From UBA868 sp016776875 (GTDB lineage: Bacteria > Pseudomonadota > Gammaproteobacteria > Arenicellales > UBA868): a stretch of 64,000 nucleotides of DNA. Shown here one piece after another: positions 10,464-19,062 of the stretch (positions within the stretch are counted from its first letter, which is position 1; every line of letters begins with the position of its first letter). The DNA is taken from the NCBI GenBank assembly GCA_051201585.1, contig CP179198.1:930001-994000 (forward strand). The letters are read 5' to 3'. The notes under the pieces are model-generated. The model was given only the letters and a program-made list of their open reading frames with translations. It ran no database searches and was not told the origin of the DNA. The translations under genes were made by a program, and so were the position numbers.

Positions 10464-11120
10464 ATGTCATTAGGACTAGTGGGTAAGAAGGTCGGCATGA
10501 CCCGTGTTTTCAATGAAGACGGGGTATCGACACCCGTGACCGTGGTTCAAGTTGAGCCAAACCGGGTGACGCAGGTCAAGCGGGAAAATACGGATGGTTA
10601 TGTTGCGCTGCAGATGACAACCGGGGTTCGCCGTGCCACAAGAGTGACTAGCGCAGCTCGTGGTCATTTTGCAAAAGCGGGCACCGAAGCGGGTCGAAAA
10701 CTTTGGGAAGTGCGAGTCGATTCAGAGGTCGCCGAGGAGTATCAACCGGGCGCAGAAGTCACGGTCGAGATCTTCGAAGCGGGCCAAAAGGTCGACGTGA
10801 GAGGGACCACTATTGGACGTGGCTTTGCAGGGGTTATGCGACGCCATAATTTCGGCGGCGGTCGAGCAACTCACGGTAACTCGAAAGCGCACCGCAAGCC
10901 AGGATCAATCGGTCAGAACCAGGATCCAGGCCGCGTGTTCAAAGGGAAGAAAATGGCCGGTCATATGGGAAATGTGCCGCGGGTACAGCAGAACTTAGAG
11001 ATTGTCCGAGTGGACTCAGATCGAAATCTGGTCTTGATTCGGGGCTCCGTGCCAGGTCCGCGTGGGTTTGATCTTTACATACAGCCCTCAGTTAAAGGGT
11101 CCAGTTCGTCAAAAGCGTAA
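10464..11120 (+). CDS. rplC: 50S ribosomal protein L3
   Basis: L3 of 218 residues, one of the first proteins to bind 23S rRNA, near the peptidyl transferase centre. The GLVGKKVGMTRVF start, the GFAGVMRRHNFGGGRATHGNS loop and the GQNQDPGRVFKGKKMAGHMG segment are diagnostic. The glutamine in this last loop is the one methylated by PrmB in E. coli. ATG 10464 is preceded by a CAGGAG ribosome-binding site. Intact. Confidence 0.98.
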   Translation: MSLGLVGKKVGMTRVFNEDGVSTPVTVVQVEPNRVTQVKRENTDGYVALQMTTGVRRATRVTSAARGHFAKAGTEAGRKLWEVRVDSEVAEEYQPGAEVTVEIFEAGQKVDVRGTTIGRGFAGVMRRHNFGGGRATHGNSKAHRKPGSIGQNQDPGRVFKGKKMAGHMGNVPRVQQNLEIVRVDSDRNLVLIRGSVPGPRGFDLYIQPSVKGSSSSKA

Positions 11121-11164
11121 GTCGCATTTTTCGAATCGTAGTTAATTAGAAAGGAAGAATTAAA

Positions 11165-11785
11165 GTGGAACACGCAGTTGTCAAACTAGATGGCTCAAGC
11201 GATAGAAGCGTTAGCCTAGCAGATACCGTGTTCGGTGCTGACTATAAGGAGCCGCTGATTCATCAGGTGGTATGTGCGTATCTTGCCGGCGGCAGAGCGG
11301 GTACCAGTGCCCAGAAGAACCGGTCTGCAGTCAGCGGCGGCGGGGCAAAACCGTGGCGCCAGAAAGGTACCGGGCGCGCCCGAGCAGGCACAAGTCGCAG
11401 CCCTATCTGGCGTGGGGGTGGTCGGGCGTTTCCTTCATCCACCCGCAGCTATGCGCAGAAAGTGAACCGTAAAATGTATAGGGCCGCAGTCCGCTCAATT
11501 CTCTCGGAGCTTGTTCGTCAAGATCGGGTGCTGATTTGTGATGATATTAAATTGGACCAGCCTAAGACGTCAAAAATGACAGAAGCATTAAAGGGTCTCG
11601 GTTTATCAGGGCGAACCTTGTTAGTGACATCTGAATTTGACGCCAACGTAATGCTGTCTGCCCGAAATATCATCGGCGTTGAAGTTACCCATGCCAACGA
11701 GATAGACCCGGTAAGTCTTGTGGGCAGTGAGCACGTGATTTTCACTGAGGCGGCCGTCCGCAAGATTGAGGAGACGTTGCAATGA
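11165..11785 (+). CDS. rplD: 50S ribosomal protein L4
   Basis: L4 of 206 residues (E. coli 201). It lines the nascent-peptide tunnel and in enterics represses its own operon. It begins at GTG 11165 behind AAAGGAAG. The loop rich in Gly, Arg and Lys (KPWRQKGTGRARAGT, residues about 62-76) that reaches the tunnel is present. Its stop codon overlaps the rplW start by four bases (ATGA), indicating translational coupling. Confidence 0.97.
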   Translation: MEHAVVKLDGSSDRSVSLADTVFGADYKEPLIHQVVCAYLAGGRAGTSAQKNRSAVSGGGAKPWRQKGTGRARAGTSRSPIWRGGGRAFPSSTRSYAQKVNRKMYRAAVRSILSELVRQDRVLICDDIKLDQPKTSKMTEALKGLGLSGRTLLVTSEFDANVMLSARNIIGVEVTHANEIDPVSLVGSEHVIFTEAAVRKIEETLQ

Positions 11786-12078
11786 ATCCCGAAAGGCTTC
11801 AACAAATTATTCTTTCTCCGGTTATCTCCGAAAAAAGTACTTCCGCTGCAGACTTGTCCAATCAGGTTGTATTTGAGGTTCTGTCGGATGCCACAAAAAA
11901 TGAGATCCGAGAGGCGGTTGAGAAACAGTTTAGTGTTGCAGTAGAGGGCGTCCAGGTCATGAATGTTCGCGGAAAAGTCAAACGTTTTGGCAAGACCCCC
12001 GGCAAACGTCGAAACTGGAAAAAAGCATATGTTCGACTCGCTGAAGGTCAGGACATCGACTTTATGGGCGGCGCCTAA
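11782..12078 (+). CDS. rplW: 50S ribosomal protein L23
   Basis: L23 of 98 residues, at the tunnel exit, docking site for trigger factor and SRP. The SPVISEKST motif near the N-terminus and GKVKRFGKTPGKRRNWKKAYV are typical. It overlaps rplD by four bases. A 73-base gap precedes rplB. Confidence 0.97.
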   Translation: MNPERLQQIILSPVISEKSTSAADLSNQVVFEVLSDATKNEIREAVEKQFSVAVEGVQVMNVRGKVKRFGKTPGKRRNWKKAYVRLAEGQDIDFMGGA

Positions 12079-12151
12079 TCGCGATCAATTCGTTGATTTT
12101 GCATTAACTGAAAGAACATCTTTTAGAAGTAAGGACACAGGATACTGAGTT

Positions 12152-12976
12152 ATGCCAGTTGTTAAACAAAAACCAACGTCTCCCGGCCGTCGGGGAATGG
12201 TGCGGGTGGTTTCGCCCGACCTTTATAAAGGACGTTCTGTACCTTCGCTAACCGAGCATAAAACTGCGAGTAATGGGCGGAATAGTGCAGGCCGGATTAC
12301 AGTTCGACATCGGGGCGGGGGTCATAAGCATCACTACCGGGTGGTTGACTTCAAAAGAGGTAAAGACAGTATTCCTGCTCGCGTTGAGCGACTTGAATAT
12401 GATCCTAACCGTAGCGCCCATATTGCATTACTCCTCTATGCAGACGGTGAGCGCCGGTACATCATTGCACCAAAGGGTCTGAAAGTGAATGACGCAGTGT
12501 CTTCAGGTGCGGATGCGCCAATTCGGACTGGAAACACGCTTCCGATCAAGAATATTCCAGTGGGAACGGTGGTCCACTGCGTCGAAATGAAGCCAGGGAA
12601 AGGTGCTCAGATTGCGCGTTCCGCGGGCGCATCGGTTCAGTACCTTGGCCGAGAGGGCGCTTATGCGTTAATGCGCCTTCGATCGGGAGAAACCCGGAAA
12701 ATCCTCGCCGAGTGTCGAGCCACTATCGGAGAAGTCGGTAATTCGGAAAACTCCCTGCGGAAATTAGGGAAAGCCGGTGCCAAGCGCTGGCGGGGAATTC
12801 GACCCACCGTCCGTGGCGTCGCCATGAATCCAGTCGATCACCCCCACGGCGGCGGCGAGGGGCGGACCTCAGGTGGGCGTCATCCGGTGAGCCCAACAGG
12901 GGTTCCGACCAAGGGTTTCCGTACCCGTAAAAACAAACGAACCAGTTCGATGATTATTCGAAGAAGGAAGAAATAG
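12152..12976 (+). CDS. rplB: 50S ribosomal protein L2
   Basis: L2 of 274 residues, needed for peptidyl transfer and subunit joining. The GRNSAGRITVRHRGGGHKHHYR segment lies near residue 43, and the conserved histidine loop VAMNPVDHPHGGGEG is near residue 225. The basic C-terminus ends in SSMIIRRRKK. rpsS follows after two bases. Intact. Confidence 0.98.
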   Translation: MPVVKQKPTSPGRRGMVRVVSPDLYKGRSVPSLTEHKTASNGRNSAGRITVRHRGGGHKHHYRVVDFKRGKDSIPARVERLEYDPNRSAHIALLLYADGERRYIIAPKGLKVNDAVSSGADAPIRTGNTLPIKNIPVGTVVHCVEMKPGKGAQIARSAGASVQYLGREGAYALMRLRSGETRKILAECRATIGEVGNSENSLRKLGKAGAKRWRGIRPTVRGVAMNPVDHPHGGGEGRTSGGRHPVSPTGVPTKGFRTRKNKRTSSMIIRRRKK

Positions 12977-12978
12977 GT

Positions 12979-13251
12979 ATGCCCCGTTCAGTTAAAAAAG
13001 GCCCTTTCGTTGACCATTCCCTCTGGGCAAAAGTGTCTAAGGCCAAGGAAGAAGGAAATCGAAAGCCAATCAAAACCTGGTCACGTCGATCAATGATCCT
13101 CCCCGAGTTTGTAGGCGTCACGATTGCGGTACATAACGGCAGGCAGCACGTTCCGGTGTTGGTTTCAGAAAATATGGTGGGCCATAAACTCGGAGAATTC
13201 GCTGCAACGCGAACATTCCGTGGCCATATCGCTGATAGAAAAGCAAAGTAA
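12979..13251 (+). CDS. rpsS: 30S ribosomal protein S19
   Basis: S19 of 90 residues, in the head of the small subunit with S13. The start MPRSVKKGPFVDHSL and the IPxxVGxTIAVHNGRQHVPV-type region are clear. It starts two bases after rplB, so it is co-translated. Confidence 0.98.
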   Translation: MPRSVKKGPFVDHSLWAKVSKAKEEGNRKPIKTWSRRSMILPEFVGVTIAVHNGRQHVPVLVSENMVGHKLGEFAATRTFRGHIADRKAK

Positions 13252-13295
13252 TCAAGATTGTTCCTGCTCGAAAAAACGTCAAAGAGATATAGATA

Positions 13296-13643
13296 ATGGA
13301 AGTGAAAGCCGTCGCCCGATTCGTCCGCCTGTCGCCTCAAAAAGGCCGACTTGTTGCAGATCAGGTGCGCAATCTGCCAGTTGGCAAGGCGCTTGAGTTG
13401 CTGCAATTCAGTCCTCGAAGAGCTGCCGGTTTAATCCGTAAAGTTCTCGAGTCCGCGATTGCGAATGCTGAACATAACGAAGGCGCTGACATTGATGAGT
13501 TAAAAGTCAGTCAGATCCTGGTAGACGAGGGTCCAGTGATGAAGCGCTGGATGCCCCGCGCAAAAGGGCGTGCAACCCCCCTAATTAAACCGACCAGTCA
13601 CATCACCGTAAGTGTGAGTGACGCAGCCTCGAGAGGACGCTAG
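13296..13643 (+). CDS. rplV: 50S ribosomal protein L22
   Basis: L22 of 115 residues (E. coli 110), with the beta-hairpin that narrows the exit tunnel. Landmarks are RLSPQKGRLVADQVRN and the C-terminal PRAKGRATPLIKPTSHITV loop, where macrolide resistance changes occur in other species. Intact; rpsC follows after three bases. Confidence 0.97.
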   Translation: MEVKAVARFVRLSPQKGRLVADQVRNLPVGKALELLQFSPRRAAGLIRKVLESAIANAEHNEGADIDELKVSQILVDEGPVMKRWMPRAKGRATPLIKPTSHITVSVSDAASRGR

Positions 13644-13646
13644 TCA

Positions 13647-14331
13647 ATGGGCCAAAAAATACATCCAAATGGATTTCGTCTCGGCGTCATTCGGGATTGG
13701 GATGCGAAATGGTTCGCAACCGGAAGTACTTATTCAAAGAACCTAGTTGCAGATCAGGGGATTCGTTCTTTTCTGCGCAAACGGCTTGCTAACGCTGCCG
13801 TGAGCCGTATTGAATTAGTCCGTGCGGGCGAAACCCTTAACGTGACGATCCACACGGGTCGTCCCGGAATTGTAATTGGAAAGAAAGGCGAGGATATCGA
13901 AAAACTTCGAAAAGAAATTCTCGCGCTTAACAACAACGTGCCGGTCCAGGTGGCGGTCGAAGAAATTCGAAAGCCAGAAGCTTGATGCCCACTTGGTTTC
14001 GGAGAACGTCTGTCAGCAGTTAGAAAAACGAATTATGTTTCGTCGCGCGATGAAACGGGCTGTACAAAATACAATGCGACTCGGCGCCAAAGGGATCAAA
14101 ATCATGATTTCCGGAAGGCTAAATGGTGCGGAGATTGCACGAACCGAGTGGTATCGGGAGGGACGGGTACCCTTGCACACACTTCGCGCAGATGTGGACT
14201 ATGGTTTTTCGGAGGCCCACACGACCTATGGCGTTATCGGCGTCAAGGTATGGATTTTCAAAGGCGAGATCATGCCTGGGGCTTCTGAGATTGAAGCGCC
14301 CAAGGGTGCTCAGGCCGCCACTCCTGTATAG
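13647..14331 (+). CDS. rpsC: 30S ribosomal protein S3 (single-base frameshift in the sequence)
   Basis: S3 lies at the mRNA entry channel and helps unwind mRNA. The start MGQKIHPNGFRLGVIRDW and the KH-domain motif GRPGIVIGKKGEDIEKLR are clear. The first frame stops at 13985, while the correct continuation LDAHLVSENVCQQLEKR is in the next frame. Removing one base from CCAGAAGCTTGATG at 13977-13982 (an extra A before AGCT) restores IRKPELDAHLVSEN and a 227-residue protein, against 233 in E. coli. Taken as a sequence error in an essential gene. Confidence 0.96.
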
Positions 14332-14343
14332 GGTTACAGTTAG

Positions 14344-14758
14344 ATGCTTCAACCAAAAAGAACAAAGTTTCGCAAGCAGCAAAAAGGCCGCAACCGGGGA
14401 CTTGCCGTCCGCGGAAGTAAGGTCAGCTTTCGGTGAATTTGGACTTCAATGTACCGGACGGGGGCGTTTAACTGCCCGGCAAATTGAAGCGGCCCGGCGT
14501 GCGATCAACCGGCACGTCAAACGCGGTGGACGGGTTTGGATTCGGGTGTTCCCGGATAAACCGGTATCAAAAAAGCCGCTTGAGGTTCGCATGGGTAAAG
14601 GAAAGGGTAATCCTGAGTTTTGGGTTGCGCTCGTTCAGCCGGGAACGATGCTTTATGAAATTCAAGGGGTGGAAGAGGAGTTAGCTCGGGAAGCATTTCG
14701 GCTTGCGGGCGCGAAACTCCCTATTTCGACCTCATTTGTTAAGCGTCAGGCGGCGTAA
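14344..14758 (+). CDS. rplP: 50S ribosomal protein L16 (single-base frameshift in the sequence)
   Basis: L16 sits near the A-site tRNA on the large subunit. The start MLQPKRTKFRKQQKGRNRG is at ATG 14344. In that frame a TGA appears about 30 codons in, after GSKVSF. Dropping one base at about 14429-14431 (AGCTTTCGGTGAA; AGCT at 14425-14428) continues as FGEFGLQCTGRGRLTARQIEAAR and ends at 14758, giving 137 residues against 136 in E. coli. The rest is normal, including the RVFPDKPVSKKPLEVRMGKG segment. Confidence 0.95.
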
Positions 14759-14769
14759 GGTTAAGCGAT

Positions 14770-14964
14770 ATGGCCGATAAAAAAGTTTCAGATATGGGTG
14801 CGCCAGAGCTCAAAACAGAGCTTTTAGAGTTGCGTAAAGAGCAGTTTAATCTGCGCATGCAAAGAGGCACTGGTCAACTGGCCAATCCCTCACGATTTAA
14901 GGTGGTTCGGCGTCAGATCGCACGAATCAAAACGCGAATGACAGAAATCAGCAGGACTGGCTAA
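14770..14964 (+). CDS. rpmC: 50S ribosomal protein L29
   Basis: L29 of 64 residues, a two-helix protein at the tunnel exit beside L23. The LRKEQFNLRMQRGTGQL segment is diagnostic. The stop codon shares one base with the rpsQ start (TAATG), so the genes are coupled. Confidence 0.97.
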   Translation: MADKKVSDMGAPELKTELLELRKEQFNLRMQRGTGQLANPSRFKVVRRQIARIKTRMTEISRTG

Positions 14965-15260
14965 TGAGCGAAAACAAGACATCCGTGGAGCAGTCTCGGG
15001 CACGAACCCTGCAGGGTAGCGTCGAGAGCGCAAAGATGGATAAGACGATCACGGTAGTGGTGGAGCGCAAGTTCAAGCATCCGCTCTACAAAAAATATAT
15101 TCGACGCTCAACTCGCCTTCATGCGCACGATGCTGACAATCAATGCAAAACAGGCGACTTAGTTGTCATTGAGGAATGCCGCCCGGTTTCCAAGCTAAAA
15201 AGTTGGCGCTTGGTCAAAGTGGTTTCACGTTCGGAGCAGGATTCTTCGGCAACTGCTTAA
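14964..15260 (+). CDS. rpsQ: 30S ribosomal protein S17
   Basis: S17 of 98 residues, slightly longer than the E. coli 84 because of both ends. It binds 16S rRNA helices 7 and 11. The core GSVESAKMDKTITVVVERKFKHPLY and the RPVSKLKSWRLVKVV segment match. It starts inside the rpmC stop codon. Confidence 0.97.
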   Translation: MSENKTSVEQSRARTLQGSVESAKMDKTITVVVERKFKHPLYKKYIRRSTRLHAHDADNQCKTGDLVVIEECRPVSKLKSWRLVKVVSRSEQDSSATA

Positions 15261-15310
15261 CCGTAGTGGACCGAAGAGATTCAAAACCGCCAACTATCTG
15301 GTAGAGAAAA

Positions 15311-15679
15311 ATGATTCAAATGCAAAGTAACCTCAGTGTTGCTGATAACAGCGGGGCGCGTAGGGTTCAGTGTATTAAGGTCCTGGGCGGATCGAAACGC
15401 CGTTATGCAGGTGTGGGAGACATCATCAAGGTCAGTATTAAAGAAGCCATTCCGAACAGTCGGGTTAAGAAAGGCGATGTTTATCAGGCCGTGGTGGTTC
15501 GGACAAAACATGGTGTTCGCCGAACGGACGGATCTCGAATTCGTTTTGATAGCAACGCCGCTGTTCTTTTGAACGCCCAATTTCAGCCGGTGGGGACTCG
15601 AATTTTTGGCCCCGTTACGCGAGAACTTCGATCTGAGCGGTTTATGCGAATTATCTCGCTTGCCCCTGAGGTTCTTTAA
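15311..15679 (+). CDS. rplN: 50S ribosomal protein L14
   Basis: L14 of 122 residues, forming an intersubunit bridge. Typical segments are MIQMQSNLSVADNSGARR, GDIIKVSIKEAIPNSRVKKG and FGPVTRELR. It is the first gene of the spc operon; the 50-base gap after rpsQ contains no strong promoter match that I can see. Confidence 0.98.
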   Translation: MIQMQSNLSVADNSGARRVQCIKVLGGSKRRYAGVGDIIKVSIKEAIPNSRVKKGDVYQAVVVRTKHGVRRTDGSRIRFDSNAAVLLNAQFQPVGTRIFGPVTRELRSERFMRIISLAPEVL

Positions 15680-15689
15680 GGAATTAGCC

Positions 15690-16010
15690 ATGAAAAAATA
15701 TCGCAAAGGTGATGACGTAATTGTCCGCGCAGGTCGGGACAAGGGTAAGCGGGGAACGATTCTTCGGGTTATCGATACCGAAAAAGTTTTGGTTGATAAC
15801 GTCAATATCGTCAAGAAGCATACCAAACCCAATCCTAACAAAGGAGAGACCGGGGGCATCATCGAGAAGGAATCGCCAATTCGGATTTCTAACCTCGGTA
15901 TGTATAACCCAAACAGTAAGAAGGCGGATCGAGTGGGGTTTAAGGTGCTCGAGGACGGTCAGAAGGTCAGGATCTTCCGCTCTGATGGTGAAATGATCGA
16001 CGCAAGTTGA
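15690..16010 (+). CDS. rplX: 50S ribosomal protein L24
   Basis: L24 of 106 residues, an assembly initiator of the large subunit. The KOW motif VRAGRDKGKRGTI is at about residues 12-24. I start at ATG 15690, which gives MKKYRKGDDVIV; the reading frame is open further upstream inside rplN but is not the gene there. Confidence 0.97.
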   Translation: MKKYRKGDDVIVRAGRDKGKRGTILRVIDTEKVLVDNVNIVKKHTKPNPNKGETGGIIEKESPIRISNLGMYNPNSKKADRVGFKVLEDGQKVRIFRSDGEMIDAS

Positions 16011-16030
16011 TTACTGATAGGTAGAAAAGT

Positions 16031-16570
16031 ATGTCGAGATTGCAAGAACATTATCGAAAGACCGTCGTGCCTGCGCTGATGGAGCAATTTAGTTACTCCA
16101 GCGTAATGCAAGTCCCACAGATATCGAAGATCACGCTGAACATGGGCGTTGGGGAAGCCGTAGCCGACAAGAAAGTAATGGACGCCGCGGTGGGTGATCT
16201 GACGAAGATTGCCGGTCAAAAACCGATTGTCACCAATGCGCGAAAGTCGGTCGCGGCGTTCAAGATTCGAGAAGGGTGGCCAATTGGTTGCAAGGTGACG
16301 CTCCGAAGAGATCGAATGTATGAGTTTTTAGACCGCCTTATTGGCGTTGCTTTTCCGCGGGTCCGCGATTTCCGCGGCGTGTCAGCGAAAGCATTTGATG
16401 GCCGCGGGAATTACAGCGTTGGATTCAAGGAGCAGATTGTTTTTCCGGAAATTGACTACGATAAGGTCGATACGCTCCGGGGCCTTGATGTGACCATTAC
16501 CACCACCGCTCGGACTAACGAAGAAGGTGAAGCGCTACTTCGGGGATTTAACTTTCCCCTTAAGAAATAG
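16031..16570 (+). CDS. rplE: 50S ribosomal protein L5
   Basis: L5 of 179 residues, binding 5S rRNA and contacting P-site tRNA. Landmarks are KITLNMGVGEAV, TKIAGQKPIVTNARKSVA, the GVSAKAFDGRGNYS segment and a C-terminal FNFPLKK. Same length as E. coli. Confidence 0.98.
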   Translation: MSRLQEHYRKTVVPALMEQFSYSSVMQVPQISKITLNMGVGEAVADKKVMDAAVGDLTKIAGQKPIVTNARKSVAAFKIREGWPIGCKVTLRRDRMYEFLDRLIGVAFPRVRDFRGVSAKAFDGRGNYSVGFKEQIVFPEIDYDKVDTLRGLDVTITTTARTNEEGEALLRGFNFPLKK

Positions 16571-16578
16571 GATTTGTC

Positions 16579-16884
16579 ATGGCAAAAAAATCAATGATTG
16601 CTCGGGAAGTAAAACGGAAAAAACTCGCGGCTCAGTATGGCGCCCAACGTGCAGCAGTTAAACAAAGAGTGACTGATGAGTCGCTGTCATATGATGATCG
16701 TTGGGAAGCGATGATTGAGCTTCAAAAGTTACCGCGTGATTCTTCTAAGACGCGCCAACGTAATCGGTGTGCGCTGACGGGCCGGCCACGAGGTTATTTC
16801 AGGCGCTTTGGTCTTGCGCGAAACGCGTTACGTGAAGTCGTCATGCGAGGCGAAGCGCCCGGGGTTGTGAAAGCGAGTTGGTAG
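16579..16884 (+). CDS. rpsN: 30S ribosomal protein S14 (zinc-free form)
   Basis: S14 of 101 residues, the long form without the CxxC-CxxC zinc site; only one cysteine occurs in the RNRCALTGRPRGYFRRFGL signature. Starts eight bases after rplE. Confidence 0.98.
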   Translation: MAKKSMIAREVKRKKLAAQYGAQRAAVKQRVTDESLSYDDRWEAMIELQKLPRDSSKTRQRNRCALTGRPRGYFRRFGLARNALREVVMRGEAPGVVKASW

Positions 16885-16938
16885 AAGGTTTTGCCCTGAC
16901 ATTAAGTAAAGAAAAAATTTATAAAAAAAGGTATTCCC

Positions 16939-17334
16939 ATGAGTATGTCCGATCCTATTGCCGATATGCTGACTCGCATCCGCAACGCGTTGGCTGCGAG
17001 GAAGCAAACGGTCTCTATGCCGGCGTCTAATTTAAAAGTTTCAATTGCTGAGCTCCTGAAAAAAGAAGGCTATATCAGCGACGCCAAAGTTGAAGGGGAC
17101 GGGGCGAAGAAGTTATTGAACCTTACCCTGCGATACGCGGAAGGCGACAGCGCAATCGAAATGATCGAGCGGGTGAGTCGGCCAGGAAGGCGGGTCTATT
17201 GCAATGTTGATGATATGCCGCGTGTCCGTGGTGGCCTGGGGGTCGTCATGGTATCGACTTCGAAAGGTCTTTTGACAGACAAGGATGCCCGATCGGCGGG
17301 TGTTGGCGGCGAAGTAATTTGTCGCGTCTTTTAG
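16939..17334 (+). CDS. rpsH: 30S ribosomal protein S8
   Basis: S8 of 131 residues, central to 16S rRNA platform assembly and, in E. coli, the translational repressor of the spc operon. Segments SDPIADMLTRIRNA and a C-terminal STSKGLLTDKDARxxGVGGEVIC-type region are typical. A second in-frame ATG lies two codons in; the first follows AAAAAAGG and is preferred. Confidence 0.97.
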   Translation: MSMSDPIADMLTRIRNALAARKQTVSMPASNLKVSIAELLKKEGYISDAKVEGDGAKKLLNLTLRYAEGDSAIEMIERVSRPGRRVYCNVDDMPRVRGGLGVVMVSTSKGLLTDKDARSAGVGGEVICRVF

Positions 17335-17361
17335 TTGGCGCAATCTACACTGGAGTGTTGA

Positions 17362-17888
17362 ATGTCACGAGTTGCTAAAAATCCAATTTCTCTACCCACG
17401 GGTGTGGAAGCGAAGGTTGCACCTACCGCTGTTAGCGTTAAGGGGCCGAAAGGGGAGTTATCTTTAGATCTCCATCCGGACGTTAAGGTTGAGCAGTTAG
17501 ACGGCGTGTTAAAAGTCGCGCCACACTCGAACGATAGCTGGGCCATGGCGGGTACCTTCCGTGCGCTGATTTCTAACATGGTATCCGGCGTAACCGACGG
17601 GTTCGAGCGAAAGCTGGAGATTGTCGGTGTGGGTTACCGGGCCCAGCTTAAGGGCAAAAATTAAACCTAAGTTTAGGCTTTTCCCATCCCGTCGTTTATC
17701 AAATGCCCGATGGCGTCGCGGTTGAGACGCCTACCCAGACCGAAATCGTACTGAAAGGGGCTGACAAGCAAAGGGTGGGCCAGGCCGCGGCGGAGATCCG
17801 AGCGTTTAGACCACCTGAGCCTTATAAAGGAAAAGGTATTCGTTACGCCGGTGAATACGTTGTGCGCAAGCAGGCGAAGAAAAAGTAG
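17362..17888 (+). CDS. rplF: 50S ribosomal protein L6 (single-base frameshift in the sequence)
   Basis: L6 binds near the sarcin-ricin loop. The first part ends at a TAA at 17664 after VGYRAQLKGKN. The family continuation LNLSLGFSHPVVYQ is present at once in another frame (17661 onward) and leads into PTQTEIVLKGADKQ and PEPYKGKGIRYAGE. Adding one base to the A5 run at 17656-17660 restores 175 residues (E. coli 177). An AGCT lies at 17645-17648, 8 bases before the run, the most distant of all the breaks. Confidence 0.95.
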
Positions 17889-17972
17889 AACTAAATCGTC
17901 TGTTCACGGTTGATTATTTAAGACAAATCCAAAACAGCTCCAAGTTGATAAAGGCAAACGAGATACAGCAGC

Positions 17973-18329
17973 ATGAAAGATAAGAAGTTATCTAGATTAC
18001 GTCGAGGCAAGAAAACGCGATCCAAGATTGCACGTGATCGAGTCAATCGAATGTGTGTTTTCAGGACGCCGCGACATATTTACGCCCAGATTATCGATCA
18101 AACCGGTGGGCGTGTTCTGGCCAGCGCCTCAACAATTGATTCGGAGGTAAAGGGAAGCATTAAGAACGGCGGTAACGTTAATGCTGCGGCAGAGGTTGGA
18201 AAACGGATTGCAGAGAAAGCGAAGGCGGCCGGTGTTGAGAGTGTCGCATTTGATCGATCAGGATTTCGATATCACGGTCGAATCAAGGCACTAGCAGATG
18301 CTGCCCGCGAAAGCGGATTACGGCTCTAG
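17973..18329 (+). CDS. rplR: 50S ribosomal protein L18
   Basis: L18 of 118 residues, delivering 5S rRNA together with L5. The C-terminal GFRYHGRIKALADAARESGL signature is clear. It follows rplF by 84 bases. Confidence 0.97.
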   Translation: MKDKKLSRLRRGKKTRSKIARDRVNRMCVFRTPRHIYAQIIDQTGGRVLASASTIDSEVKGSIKNGGNVNAAAEVGKRIAEKAKAAGVESVAFDRSGFRYHGRIKALADAARESGLRL

Positions 18330-18352
18330 TCGATAGGAAAGCGAGAACGAAT

Positions 18353-18883
18353 ATGGCGACAAAAGCAGAACAAATTTCAGTCGATAGCGAAGGTTTTATT
18401 GAGCAGTTAATCAACGTCCGTCGCGTGGCCAAGGTCGTAAAGGGCGGGCGTATCTTCGGATTTTCCGCGCTGACCGTTGTCGGCGATGGCAATGGTCGGG
18501 TCGGCATTGGCCGAGGAAAGGCAAGGGAGGTTCCGGTCGCCGTTCAAAAAGCGATGGACGAGGCGCGTAGAAATATGCGTAAAGTAAAGCTGAAGAAGGG
18601 AACGCTGCATTATGCAACGATTGGTCGACATGGCGCGGCACGAGTGGTGATGCGTCCCGCATCCGAAGGTACCGGCGTCATTGCGGGTGGCACGATGCGC
18701 GCAATCTTCGAAGCCGCGGGCGTAAAGAATGTTTTGGCGAAGGTGATCGGCACAACAAACCCCATCAATGTCGCACGAGCAACAGTGGCAGGTTTGGTCG
18801 GGATGCAAAACCCCCGGCAGGTCGCGATTCGACGCGGAAAGACAGTTGAAGAAATTCGAGGAAAGGAATCCGAAGATGGCTGA
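18353..18883 (+). CDS. rpsE: 30S ribosomal protein S5
   Basis: S5 of 176 residues (E. coli 167), involved in decoding accuracy and mRNA unwinding. The double-stranded-RNA-binding-like N-terminal domain RRVAKVVKGGRIFGFSALTVVGD is clear, as are PASEGTGVIAGGTMRAIFE and the GRGKAREVPVAV segment. The C-terminus overlaps rpmD by eight bases. Confidence 0.97.
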   Translation: MATKAEQISVDSEGFIEQLINVRRVAKVVKGGRIFGFSALTVVGDGNGRVGIGRGKAREVPVAVQKAMDEARRNMRKVKLKKGTLHYATIGRHGAARVVMRPASEGTGVIAGGTMRAIFEAAGVKNVLAKVIGTTNPINVARATVAGLVGMQNPRQVAIRRGKTVEEIRGKESEDG

Positions 18884-19061
18884 AAAACGTATCCGGCTAA
18901 CGCTGGTTAAGAGCAAATTCGGGCGAGGTGCGCGGCAACTGGCTTGCGTGCATGGCCTTGGCCTGAAGCGTTTGCATCAAAGCGTAGAAGTAGAAGATTC
19001 TCCCTGCACTAGGGGAATGATTAACAAGGTCTCGCACCTTGTTCGCGTTGAGGAAAATTAA
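18876..19061 (+). CDS. rpmD: 50S ribosomal protein L30
   Basis: L30 of 61 residues. The start at ATG 18876 lies inside the last codons of rpsE and gives MAEKRIRLTLVKS; the LGLKRLHQSVEVEDSPCTRGMI segment is the family signature. rplO starts one base after its stop, so rpsE, rpmD and rplO are tightly coupled. Confidence 0.95.
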   Translation: MAEKRIRLTLVKSKFGRGARQLACVHGLGLKRLHQSVEVEDSPCTRGMINKVSHLVRVEEN

Positions 19062-19062
19062 A

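Noticed and set aside
15281..15862. Antisense reading frame of 193 codons across rplN and rplX
   Set aside because: Shadow of two ribosomal protein genes, no ribosome-binding site or family similarity.
18407..18916. Antisense reading frame of 169 codons opposite rpsE
   Set aside because: Shadow of rpsE; cysteine/histidine/serine-rich composition typical of a reversed frame.
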